The notes under the pieces are model-generated. The model did no database searches. It was not told the origin of the DNA and saw only the letters and a program-made list of their open reading frames with translations. Shown one piece after another: positions 1 through 13,734 of a stretch of DNA of 64,000 bases; within the stretch, counting starts at the first letter, position 1, and every line of letters begins with the position of its first letter. This stretch comes from Echinococcus granulosus (Eukaryota > Platyhelminthes > Cestoda > Cyclophyllidea > Taeniidae): assembly GCF_000524195.1 (NCBI RefSeq), contig NW_020170393.1:1028523-1092522 (forward strand), given 5' to 3'. Both the position numbers and the translations under genes were made by a program.

Positions 1-1668
1 TACTATTTTACCATTTTGTACAATTATTTTTAAAATTTTGATAGCAATTCTGTATTTAAAAGGTAAAATAAGGAGTTTACTAGTGTTTTGTATATCAAAA
101 TTAAAACTCGTCCCCGTAATTGCATGCGCGCTTTGCTCAAAATGGGTTGAGACTTTTTTAGAAGCACTCTGTTGTACTTATAGGAAATGTTTTGGAATCC
201 AAACGTATGTTTGAGTTAGAGGAGGTTACAGGATGGTCAAACTGTTGTGTTTTGAGCATATTGGTAGCCCTTTTTAGTTTTAAATCTAAAAATAATGGAT
301 CTTGCCACGTAAAAAGCACGGTTATTAAAGGGCAGTAATTAACTCGCCTTGGTTCGTCGGAATACTCGGCTGTGTCACCAACGAAAAGTTGAACGATCTG
401 TTTACTCGTCTGCAGGTGGTCTTTACTGCAAATCTCACTGCGGTTATCTCTTGTTTATCACCATACATTAGTGTATGCTATAATTTACGGGCTACTTGGT
501 CTTATTTAGTAACTCTTATTCGAAAGTTAAAATGCACTAATCTGATTTTGTGAACAAGATTTTTCAAAGGTAGTATCAAGTACTTAATTCGTTGCCACCG
601 GAATCGAAAATGATAGCATGGTGCCTTGTCCCCCTCCTCCTCAAAATTTTTGGATTATCAGACAGTAAGATTTTATCTCTGAGGAAAGTAATGTCTTAGA
701 TAGCTTTTCCTTTCTCATTTAAAATATGGTGATGATATCAGTTGATAACAAGCTAAAAATCCACTACCTTCTTTGGTGGGCGAAGTTTTTGATGCTTAAA
801 CAGGTTCTTCTTCTCAACTGCTTTTCCTTATGTTGAACTGCGATCATTTTACTCTTATACTCATCAAATAAGTGTGTGTATACGCTTTGTGTCGGCCAAT
901 ACTGCTTTATCTTGTTGTTTCTGCGAATGGATAACTCCTACATGTTTGTCCTTAAATTTTTTGAAAGGAATGGCATACGAGGACAAATTTTCAAATTGAC
1001 TAATGTCTTCCTCTAGGACTCTAACGTGACCCTTCGCGAAGAGACGGTGTCAGTCCAACGTAAAAAGCAAACCACAGCCAATGCTTTTTTTGCTTTGTAA
1101 ATCTCATCCAAAATAATCACTAATATCCAATTTTCAACTTGGCAAGACGCCCTAAATCAATACGCGTCCCGCTCAGGATACAGTCACTGACCATATCTAT
1201 TAAGCTAATTTTCAAAACAAATTTGTCGAAATAAGGCTTCCATAACGCAGTTACCCTCGACCTCTTTGATTCCGGTATAACCAACAGCGCTTCGCATCGC
1301 CAGCGGCTGACACATCAGTCCTGTATGTGACCAGCGTCTGCTCCAGACCAGAACTGTTCGCCAAGGACGCCAATGTGTCTTCTACAAAAGCTTCGCTACT
1401 GCCTTTTGCACTTCGTCCACAGTCTCCTTCAACTAGTAGTAATACGCACTACCAAGATTATTCACAGTAATAAAGTAGCTGTTTGCGCAAATATATTTGT
1501 GTAAAATTTCAGGAACAGGGAAAGTGCACAAATAAAATTAAGAAGGCAGCAAAGTTGCATATACAAAGTAGCGCACAGCCGGGTTAGTGGAAATGATAAG
1601 GATGTTGTGGGGCTCCAGATTTTGTACGTTTTTTTCGGAGAAGAGTGCGGCCAAGACAGGACTACTGG
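1..1668. other. Non-coding flank downstream of FOXK
   Basis: I see no supported gene here. Short minus-strand reading stretches near 1260-1430 look weakly coding but shift frame and contain stops, so at best they are debris. No copy of the dispersed repeat found elsewhere in the window is visible. The 3' UTR of the FOXK gene must run into this region, but I could not pick a convincing minus-strand AATAAA. Confidence 0.5.
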
Positions 1669-4009
<2,341 letters not shown>

Positions 4010-4551
4010 ACCAACAAAACCGACCAAAGCCCCCACAACCGAATGGGAGAACTAAAACATATAAGTATTGCAGTAGAGTTCGTAGCCTCCAAAATGCAAA
4101 GCATTTGTTTTATGACAATAAGTAAATAAAATCTTTGGCAAAATCTAAATTTTTATAGTCATTCTTGAAAAAATGAATATAGGCAAAAAACAAAAAATTA
4201 AAAATAAATAAAATTTTAACTTGGGTTTATTCAGCCTGTTGTGTTTTATAAGGCGAAAATATTTTTACATGGCCATGATGTAGTTTTTTCACGAATCTCC
4301 ACATAGAACCTTTTGGACTTTTTGCTTGCGGCAAACTTTAATGCAATAATTAAATGAGTGAATTCTTAACAGTTTTTTTCACCCTTGCGGTTGTGCTTGG
4401 TATTCACATTGTATATCCCGTGTTTGTAAACACTTGCGTGTAAAACGTGGGTGCCGTCACCTACTTAGAAAAGGTGTAGTTAAGGTAGTTTGAAGTAGGT
4501 GATTTTGGCCGTCCCAGTTATTCATGTTTGTTCAAAGCTCACGGGGTGTGC
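4010..4551. promoter_or_regulatory. Divergent FOXK/GON4L intergenic region
   Basis: About 540 bp separate the first ATG of FOXK (minus) from the first ATG chosen for GON4L (plus). The FOXK-proximal part, about 4140-4210, is A/T-rich. No obvious TATA box was found at a fixed distance from either start. The head-to-head layout suggests a shared promoter, which is an inference from spacing only. Confidence 0.4.
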
Positions 4552-7500
4552 ATGCTGAGACCTGGTGCCGGAATGGATGTGCAACCAACTCCACCTCGTA
4601 AGCGTAACGATAGGCCGAATGGATCTTCTCGAAAGCAAAAGAGACGTAGATTGGAAAAATCACTGGTGGACCTGGAAACCACTTATGTGGATGATTGGAA
4701 GGTTTGTACACATGTCTTGATATGCAGGGCTTTTGTAGTTGAACATGGGCGCCTCTCTTGCTGATCGCCTAGAAACAATCGCTTCTGAAAAGAAATTGAC
4801 AATTCTTCAAGTAAAACGATTGCTTAAGGATGTTTTAACGAATCCCGCTGTTGTAAATGCGTTCAGACAATACATGAGTGGGCAACTTACTTTATTGGAG
4901 CCGGAGACAGGTGCGGCTTCTACGTCCACACGAAGACATGCCCAATTTCTTGGCTTTGACCTTTCTGCCTTCGGCCCCCGGTCCAATATAATGGATATTT
5001 TGTCCCGAAGATCAGTTACTAGGTATGCTTTGCCAAATTTTCAAATTTATTAGCACATTAATGAAGCATTTCACTAGCGACTGTGTCTGGGTATTTTTTG
5101 TTGACTTTATATGTGTTCTCAGAATTCAGTGATGCTACACTATTTAATTCTGCAAATCCGAATATTTCGCAAACCTTTCAGCAGTAGTTCCTTATTTCAT
5201 CAGAAACTAGTCTTAGTTTATTTTGCACCGAAACTGTGCCTTATTGATTTTATCGCTTTCATAGTGTGCCTTCGTTGATTTAAGCTGATTGACGTGATAT
5301 GATTATAGGTCTATTTCCTGAAGCCTTTTTTTCATGACTACATTTTTTTTAGATCTCTAGCTAGAAAACTGAAGGCTGAAGCGGCTCAAACTAATTCCAC
5401 TTTGCCCCATGAAAAGGGTAACCACAGCAAATCGTCATTGGAAGGTGATTTCTTACAGCAGAAGCCTAACACACTGCTTGATATGGACTTTTCTGATGGG
5501 GATGATGAAGTGGAATGTGAAGGAGATATGACAAATACGGAAAAAGTAGTGGAGACAACTGCCGCAGAAGTTGTTCCAACGCCCATCGACAATGGCATAG
5601 GTCGTCAGCGGGACGAGGACTATCATCCAACTGCGGACGATATTAGTCTCATGCAACGCGATCTCTATTACGATCTTGAGGATACAGAAGCGAAATCTGT
5701 CTCAAGCAGTGCACTCGAAGAAGAAGAGGAGGGCGAAGCAGATAGTCCCACGACGAGTTTATGCACCGTCGAACCCTTCGACACACCTCATCGGGATTAC
5801 TTCCTGCGTTCGCGAAAAGGTGATGATGCCTCCATGCAGGACTGTCTCGGTGGGCTGACGCCCAATGTACTAAGTATGCTCGACGAGGACGAGCCCAATA
5901 TGGGTGCTGAAATGGATGCGCTGAAATTCGCTAAAGCCATATCTTCACCCAACGCTAGTGTTGAAAATGATCCAGAGGACCAAATCTATACCAGTTTTCT
6001 AAGGTCTCTCTTCGAGTCGTCCCCGCAGGAAACCAGCGCTTTATCTCCTGGAGTAGAACCCGTATGTCCCTATATTGCTTTTGTTCACTAGTTTTTTTTG
6101 GAAAAAAGTTAATTTTTATCCATTTAGCAACCACTCGACCCCATGTTGAACCCAGATGCCGCGCATTGTATTTCGGAAACATCGAATGCGCCGATGGGCC
6201 CGAACTACTCCACCGCGAATGAGAGCAGAACAGGTGCGGACGAATGTGACGATCCTGACTTCGATGTCATGGCTGAATTGGAGTCCATTTGCTATGACGA
6301 TCTCTTCGACGAGTTGAGATCCGATCGTGCTGTCCGTATCTCAAAAATGGAAGCAAAGGTAACTTTTTCTTTTCCTCATGAAGTTGATAACTGTTTCCTC
6401 AGTTGTAAATGCCTATCTTTAGTCTCTGAATTTTTGAAAATGTCGTTTTACTCTATCAATGTTCTCCACTTCTGTTTCGCAATCAATGGAGCGGCCCTAC
6501 AGAAGTACAAACGTTTTTAGTGATTTATTACTGATCTCTCCAAGGGTATCGAAATCAACGAAGTAGGAAATGAGGCAAACTCTGACATCAACTCATTGAT
6601 GTTCCTGAACCTTGACCATAGGAACTTTTCTAAAAGCTTGGTTTAAGATTTTATTTGAAAGGGACTGTTGTTTAACTATTTTCTATGTCCATCGATAAAT
6701 TTTTGTCGAAATTAGCTATTGGTACTAGAGTCAATATAAAAAACAATCAGTTGAAGTCATTGTCACTTAGTTTAATTTAATCGGCAAGTTCACTCAACCA
6801 TATCGCTGGGGATAGTGTTTACTTTTTCAAACGTTTATATGCCACCTTTCATGCATATCTTAAGCTACTAAAAACTCTCCAAAATAATACTATCTCCCTC
6901 TTTTAGGAAATAAATTTTGCCAATGCAAGTGTACTTGGGTTCATAGGTTTTACTAATTTTGGTCACTAGTCATAAGTCATTTTTTATCGCGGCTGCCGTC
7001 AGTGCTACTCATAAAAGCATATTTTTTGTTGCCGGCGTCGCAATGATCTAATCCACTTTCCTCTTTCATCAAACCTGTGTGGGCACGTTAGGAGCTACGG
7101 CGAGACTTGGTGGATCTGCTAAGCGATGATATCTTCTTCGGAGAAGATTTTTCCACATTTGCTAAGGCTCCCACATCAACAAAATCATCTGCTGCACAAC
7201 ACAAAACTTCCAGCGGCAAAACTGCTGATGTGTCCTCATACCCTCCTCTCCCACCACCTCCTTTGTGAGTTTCCACGTATTATTTTGTACCCGACTTGCC
7301 AAAAGTATTTTTTAACTTATAAACATGGGATGTGTCGTGCTTGTATGTCGGAATTCACCCACGCCCATATTTCAACTTGTCATTATTAAAGGTAGCAGAG
7401 TAGGAGTTTCCGCTATTGTTTCGGAGCATACATTATCTCTTGCTTGATCATATATCTTTTCTCTAGTGATTATAATACAAATGAACGCCTTCGACGTCAA

Positions 7501-10500
7501 ATTTCTATGCACGTGCAACTCCTCTGTTCCACCCTGACCTGCTGCATCCACCGTATAGATTTGGAGAAGTCAGTGTGCAACGTCGTGAGAGAGGCCTTTA
7601 CCGACTTTCGCGGTGCCTTTCGGACAGTCAAAGAGGATCCATACACATACGTGACAGGCCTCTCAGATCTCAACGATCTTTTCTCCTCCGCATCCGCTTT
7701 CATGACTGAGTTTGCCGGTCTCACTGTCCTCCCACTACCACCACCCGTTCCCCCTGCCTCCGCCTCGAACCCTCCTCTCCTACCCCTTCCCTTCAACCTT
7801 CTTGACTTTGTTGCTCGCAGTTCCATTTGGGCCTACCCGCACTTCCTTCCCCGTGGTCTTGCCTCTAGACCGCACACTCTCTCCAAAAGACTTTTCAGCA
7901 AAGACGAGGATAACCTTATTGTTCTTGGTCTGGCCAACCTAATTGAGTTTGCTCCACATCGATTCAACCTCTTCGCGGAGGGTCTTAACCGTCGCAACAG
8001 ACCCACGGTAGACAACTCTACCGCTGCCGCAGCTAAGCGTGCCATGGTGTTCGACTTCATTACTAAAACTCTCATCCCTACCAAGACTAGTCTGCAGCTG
8101 CACAATCGCAAACTCTACATGGAGAAGATGATTCAACGAGACTGGCTCAATGTACGACGGAATGCCAAGTCATCTCTCTATCTCCTCATCCTCGATCTCA
8201 TTTCGGGGGATTTTGAGGGATTGCAGGCACAACGTGACCTCCTCCGCGCCTGCGTCACCAGCTTCGCGCACCGCACACGCGCCGCTTCTGTCGGTGGTGG
8301 CGTGTTGCAGCGAGGCAGCGTTTTCTCACGGCCTGGCTGCTGGTCACTCCTACCACCCGAATACGTGCATTGCTGCCGCACGCTGCAGGCGCAGGTCGAG
8401 GCGGGCGCAACAGGCACTCCGCAGCCCTCGGTGGAAACCCTGCTCCCTGTGTTCACCGAGGGCGCACCCCAAAATGTGGAGTTTTTCTTATCGGCACTGC
8501 TCACCTGGTGGCCTCCTAGTGATGCTGATGAGATGGGGAAGCGGGAAGAAGAGATAGCTGAAGTCAATGCCTTGTGAGTTTGAGATTATGTTATCCGAGC
8601 TCTTTCACATCCTCCTAATTACTTCATTATCCATAGTATAATTCATGCCGGTGTCGTCTTGGGGTTAACAATTTTGGGGGCAGGATTCTTTAGTTTTAAT
8701 TTTTATCAGTTTTTGTATCGCCGCTAGTGTTGTAGCCTCGGCGATGCCTAGCCGTATCAAAGAAATCAAACTGCGATAGAAAGTGGTACCATCCTTGTCG
8801 GGCCCATTGGCTTGATAAGCCAAAATTAGAACACCACGCCACTACCTACTGGTCGGTCGGCAAACCCCTCAGATCCTGTAAGTCCATGAGTCCCGTCGTA
8901 CTCGGACGCTCAGTGGTATTGGCGTTATTCGTCATTCTCGAGCGTTTCCATTAGATATCACGGGGGAGGACAGCTAACACGCATTGGTCCTCGTGCTGCT
9001 GCTTTCTTCACGATCATCCCTTTTGTTATGCTAGATTAATTTTTGTAGGTAGTGCTTATTGCTGGGACTCTTCCCTCTAATAGACTTATGTTTGATAGGT
9101 CTTTTTGTTGTTCTTTATTCTTCAGCCCTGCTCCTCCACCACCGGTAGGCGTGCCATCAGCTAATATGATCATTTTACTGCCTACTTTGGTTCAACCCGT
9201 CGTTCCCATCACTTCCACAAACCCGTCCTCATGTCACCTTCCTCTTCCTGTCACAACTAGCATATCAACGAGTCCAGGGCCTCTACGACCTCCAGCAATG
9301 CCTTCTGTACCACCCAAACACTCTCTTCCTAGTTCACTAGCTCACCCGATCCCACGCAAGGTTGGTTCTTGCTACCTGCCTTCATTTTCTGGATTTCGTA
9401 TGCGCGATTCAAGTAACCATTTGTCGAAATCTCGTAAAGTGTCCTAGTTTTCATATGGTATGATTTCTGCGAGTTTGAATAGGAAGAGGCTTCAACGAAT
9501 TCCTCCTTTACTACTTTGCCTCTTCTTACATTCCTTTAGCCTCCTCTTGCACTCCCCCCCAAAACGTCTCGCCCTAACCAGACTCAAGACTCCCAAACAA
9601 CGCCACCACCACCCAGCAGCAATGGCAGTAGTACCCGCAATCAGTTCCTGCCCCAAGTGAGCAAAATAATTCACTCTTTCCATGCAGTCCTTGATCGTGT
9701 ACTGCGCGGTCTGACCTCACAAACGCAATCTCGATCCTCCACCTCTGCTGCACTCACGGCTCGTTTCCTCCGACACTGTCGTCGTGGCACACCTGGCTGG
9801 CTGCCCAACGTTACTACGGCTGTTAAGGAAGCGGACGAATCAGACGTCCGACGGGCACGCTGCCTCCTTGACCGCTGCCGCCTCCACCTCGGTCGCCAGA
9901 CACATGCAGAGGTTGTCCGTTCTCTAACCGAACATCAGCCCATTATTCCTCTTGAGCGCCTTCTTTACCTCCTCTCTCCCTCGCGCCCTCTGTGGGAGGA
10001 GTTCGTAGCACTCTGTTTAACCCCCGGGCAGGCCCGATCCCTCCATATCTACCCGATCTATGCGCATTTACAACGTGTGGGAGAAATTCATTCCCTTCTT
10101 CACGCCTCTCTTCCCCGTGCCAAACGACTCTGGTCGCGTTTGAAGAAGCTGGCAGATGCTCGAGAATCCGAAGAGTTGAGAATTCCTGCGATTGAGGGTG
10201 CGCCTCACCTCTCCGAATCTTCCCGCAGTGGCGGCGGTCGTAAGCGATCGAAGAAACGGCGACGACGACAGCAAGACTTGCGGAATGGAGATGAGGATGA
10301 TGAAGACGGAGAGAGGCAGAAGCCATCAAGAGATGTTTACAAATCAGCCTGGTCGCTGCTTGAGACCGCTTTGAAAGACCGGCACGCCTTGCATGCTCAG
10401 ACGGCTATCTCACTGGACCCCTTTCAGAGGCCCTATTCTAACTTTTCTCAAACCTTTGAGGTGGTTGAAACACTGGCTCGGAAGCCTTTAACATCACTAG

Positions 10501-12818
10501 AGCATGCTCCAAGCCTCCAGCAAGTTTCTACGCCTCCGAAGCCACTGCCAAGGCTGGTGGACGTGTTCGCTCACCGATCCAATCCTACGTTGGATGGTGC
10601 ATTTGTGGAGAGTCTGCAGTGGGAAGTGTCCACCGAGCTTTCATCTAGCGCCTCCGCAACGGCCAAATCAAAGTTAGCGAACCGGTGTCCATGTTCTTGC
10701 CATGACAAGAGGAAGTGGGGCGCCTTAACTCCACAGACGCCCTCACAGTCGCACCAATCGGGTCTTCTGACCCCTTCTGGGAACAAGTCCTCTGCCAAGG
10801 CGGATAGTCTGGGACTCCGACACTGCATCAAATGCAGTCTTAGGGTGGGTGGATTGGTTGTTATCAATTTGTTTATCTCACTGCTTTCCCGTCTTCTTTA
10901 TCTGTTCGTCTTTTACCTCCTTTTTTCACACGATTACATTAAAATTTGATTTAATCATAAGAGAGGAAGACAAGGGGTGCTGCCACTTGTAAGATTATAT
11001 GGTTAAATTACAGCACCTTAGTCTCAGTGGGTTAGATGTATGGCAAGGATAGATCTCCGAACCAGTCAGGAAACACTTCAAGTATAGAGTCCCTTGTGTT
11101 TCCACTCCAACTTGGAACATTTGGATCAGGTAAGCGCTCTTTCAATTACCGGCTTCAAAATCTACCCACCGGAAATTAGACCTGTCGTTAGCTCCCCGTC
11201 AGAATTACACCTATCACGCCCTCTGTTATAGTCGTGGAGAATGGTCAGTTTCTCTGTTGTTATTATGTGAAAGTCTTCTGGATCATCTTCTATACTTCAC
11301 AAAGCACTGTTTAGAGTATTTCATCATTTACAATGTAGCCAACCATACACTACCGTAATAGCTCGCTTTTGGGAATATGACGTGGTGCTTTAGTTCTCCC
11401 GATCAGGTCTAATGCGTGAGTGTCGCTTTGTTATTACTTTGTCTTGACTCTCTGTAGTCGATTCTAGGTCATCCACGTCTTGTGACGAATCTTGAGCAGC
11501 TTAACAGGAAGTCGCTAAGGTATAAGCTACCTCCGAATTCATTGCCCTCAGAAGTTGTGAAAGTGAAAATATTGTCCTTAAAGCCTCTCCGCCCCTCTGC
11601 CACAGCTCACCGGCAGTAGTTCAGGGTACTTCACACCGATGTTAGTGAATAACATCTCACAGGCTTCTAGTTATCGTTTGCTCTACGCATGAAAGTTAAA
11701 TTAGTGCTCATATTGTTTGCGTTTGTTAGGATTAACCCGCTCTATAACTTGACTTTTATTCCCGCTCTCTTTTAATCCTTGTAATCTGGCGCACAAACAT
11801 ACGGAAATAAGCATTCAAATAACTCATTAGCACAAAACTCAAGGCTTTGCAATTTTATCCTTCAGGTTCACCAGGGCGTGGTTTACGTTGATGAATGTAA
11901 TTTCCACCTGGCTCACGTCCAAATCACCTGGCCGGAGGGTTTCAGTCCTCCCATGACCTCTCAGGCTGCTTGCATCTACCCTCTTCCTCCACCCTCGTCT
12001 ACACCTCCTCCCCCACCTCCTCCTCCTCTTGCCATCGCAACCCAACTTAACACACAGCAGGCACTTCATGCCTTGGAAGCCTACCAAAAATCCAACTCTA
12101 ATGGCAACGCTCCCAGGGTACCCGATTTGGCTCGGCGTCAGGTCTCTGTGGATTTTGGCGAACTGGTTTTACCTGCTTCAAGGAAGCCCCTCGATCTGCC
12201 CGATAGTCCAGCTGTCCTCTCTCCCATGACCGAGGAGTGTGTTAAGACTCTTGCCTCGGGTGCGTTTAGATTTGTCAAATTTGTCGCTTTCTTTCAATCT
12301 CATCAACGTAAATTTCCATATCTTTTCTAGGTGGCATGGCCTACTCCTCTTCCTCACCCATTTACCCACCCTCCATCTTCCAAATACCCCCCGTTGAAGT
12401 TGACGATGAGGCCTGTTTCAACACTGAGGCATTCAAGCAGCGTAACAGTGAGAAGGAAATCTCAACGGCGACGGCCATCACCACCCCTCCCACTGGCAGC
12501 GCTGGTCAGTCTTCTGCGTGGTCCATGGCGGAGGACCGTCGACTTCTCGAGTACTTCCGTGATGTTGGTCGGTGTTCGTCTCGACTCTTCCGCAAACTGG
12601 CCGCTCAATGGCCTGAGCGGTCGATGGAGGAGATGATGGCACGGTTTAAGTACCTCATGCTGGTCGCCTATGGCGAGGACTATAATATGGACTTGATCGG
12701 CAGCGATGAAGACTACGAGGGCGGTGATGGCAGTGGTGGCTGTGAAAGTAGTTGCGAAGGCAGTGGCAGCCCCATTGACTCGGACCGCGACATGGAGGAA
12801 GAGGAGGAGGAGGATTAG
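4552..12818 (+). CDS. GON4L: GON-4-like chromatin/transcription regulator
   Basis: GON4L family proteins are nuclear co-regulators with a C-terminal SANT/Myb-like domain. Exons: 4552-4701, 4739-5022, 5353-6061, 6128-6358, 7092-7264, 7467-8573, 9126-9360, 9540-10844, 11866-12259, 12331-12818 (5076 nt, 1691 aa); every junction keeps phase. The N-terminus is basic (PRKRNDRPNG). Residues 145-458 are acidic and include DEDYHPTADD and a DRAVRISKME motif typical of the family. Exon 6 holds the conserved core: MHVQLL, SIWAYPHFLP (about 635-644) and FSKDEDNLIVLGL (about 659-671). Exon 8 has helical segments that may be PAH-like, a KRSKKRRRR nuclear signal and Cys residues (CPCSCHDKRKW and HCIKC). The SANT-like domain lies at about 1592-1641, followed by an acidic tail ending EEEEEED. 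Intron 1 is only 37 nt; others range from 66 to 1021 nt. The start is the first in-frame ATG of exon 1, so an upstream 5' exon cannot be excluded. Confidence 0.92.
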
Positions 12819-13666
12819 CGGACAGAAAAAACTCCTGATCCACAAACTGTACATTGGTTTGCCACAGGACTTCTGGGCGCAAAGTTTGTTTTACGCAATA
12901 ATTATAGTTAATTGCCTCACTCTAGATTGACCTTTATCGTTCTCTCGACAGTGGCACATTGTTTGACGGTAAAGGAGGTTGTAAAGGTTGAGACGTTGCC
13001 TTTGTGGAATAAATAGAAAGCTTGATAATGATGTGAGGTGATGGCCTTACCTACAAAGCATGTGACTGGTGCGTACAAGGTACATAGTGTTTACCATGCA
13101 GGAGTCGATTTGAAATGGTTTTGCTTATCTGGAAGCTTCCATCGACGCTACTTTGAAGATAATTTGAGACTATGGGATTCGTATTTAATAAATGGTGGTT
13201 AGACATCATTAGGGACATTTTGAGCACAGTACGCATGGCATCCAGGTGTTTACCTACTTGCTCTGAGTGGCTTCATCTTGCCCATGTCTCGACAGTTAAG
13301 CGCCACTCCGATGTCGCGGATGAAGCGACATTGGTGTTACCGAATGAAATGATAGCCCGAAGCGCGCTGCTCAAGAGGTGGATAGATAGAGCCGGAGTCG
13401 CTGAGACCAACGGTAAAATCGGAAGCACTCTATTGCTTGCCTCTTGAAATCCCGATGATCAGGATGAAAGTGCTCCAGTAAGTTACTTTGATAAGAATGC
13501 TTTATTCTCCACGATCTAGCATTATTACACCTGCTATTTCCCGTCTCACACAACGCATTCTGATGCGCGAGTCCCACCATTGTTCCATTTATTGCGACTC
13601 CTACCACCACCACTTCTTAAGCGCATCCAATCACCTCTCAGCCGTAGGCTCCCAACCCTTGGGCAG
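12819..13666. other. Intergenic region GON4L to GATA
   Basis: Contains the GON4L 3' UTR (with AATAAA at 13008) and then the upstream region of the GATA gene. A 91-codon plus-strand reading frame at 13172-13447 has no recognisable domain and no supporting splice context. I do not call it a gene. Confidence 0.5.
13008..13013 (+). other. Putative polyadenylation signal of GON4L
   Basis: AATAAA lies about 190 bp after the GON4L stop codon, on the coding strand. It is the first clear signal downstream of that gene. Confidence 0.55.
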
Positions 13667-13689
13667 CCAATAAACTGCGCCTATAAAAG
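13667..13689 (+). promoter_or_regulatory. CCAAT and TATA box of the GATA gene
   Basis: CCAAT at 13667-13671 is followed by TATAAAAG at 13682-13689, about 53 bp upstream of the GATA ATG at 13735. A transcription start about 30 bp after the TATA box would leave a 5' UTR of roughly 20-25 nt. This assumes the ATG at 13735 is in the first exon. Confidence 0.55.
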
Positions 13690-13734
13690 GTCCGTTATAG
13701 AGCTGTTGCTATCTAACATGTGCAGGAGGGCATT

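Noticed and set aside
13172..13447. 91-codon plus-strand frame upstream of GATA
   Set aside because: No domain, no splice or promoter support; lies before the TATA box of the GATA gene.
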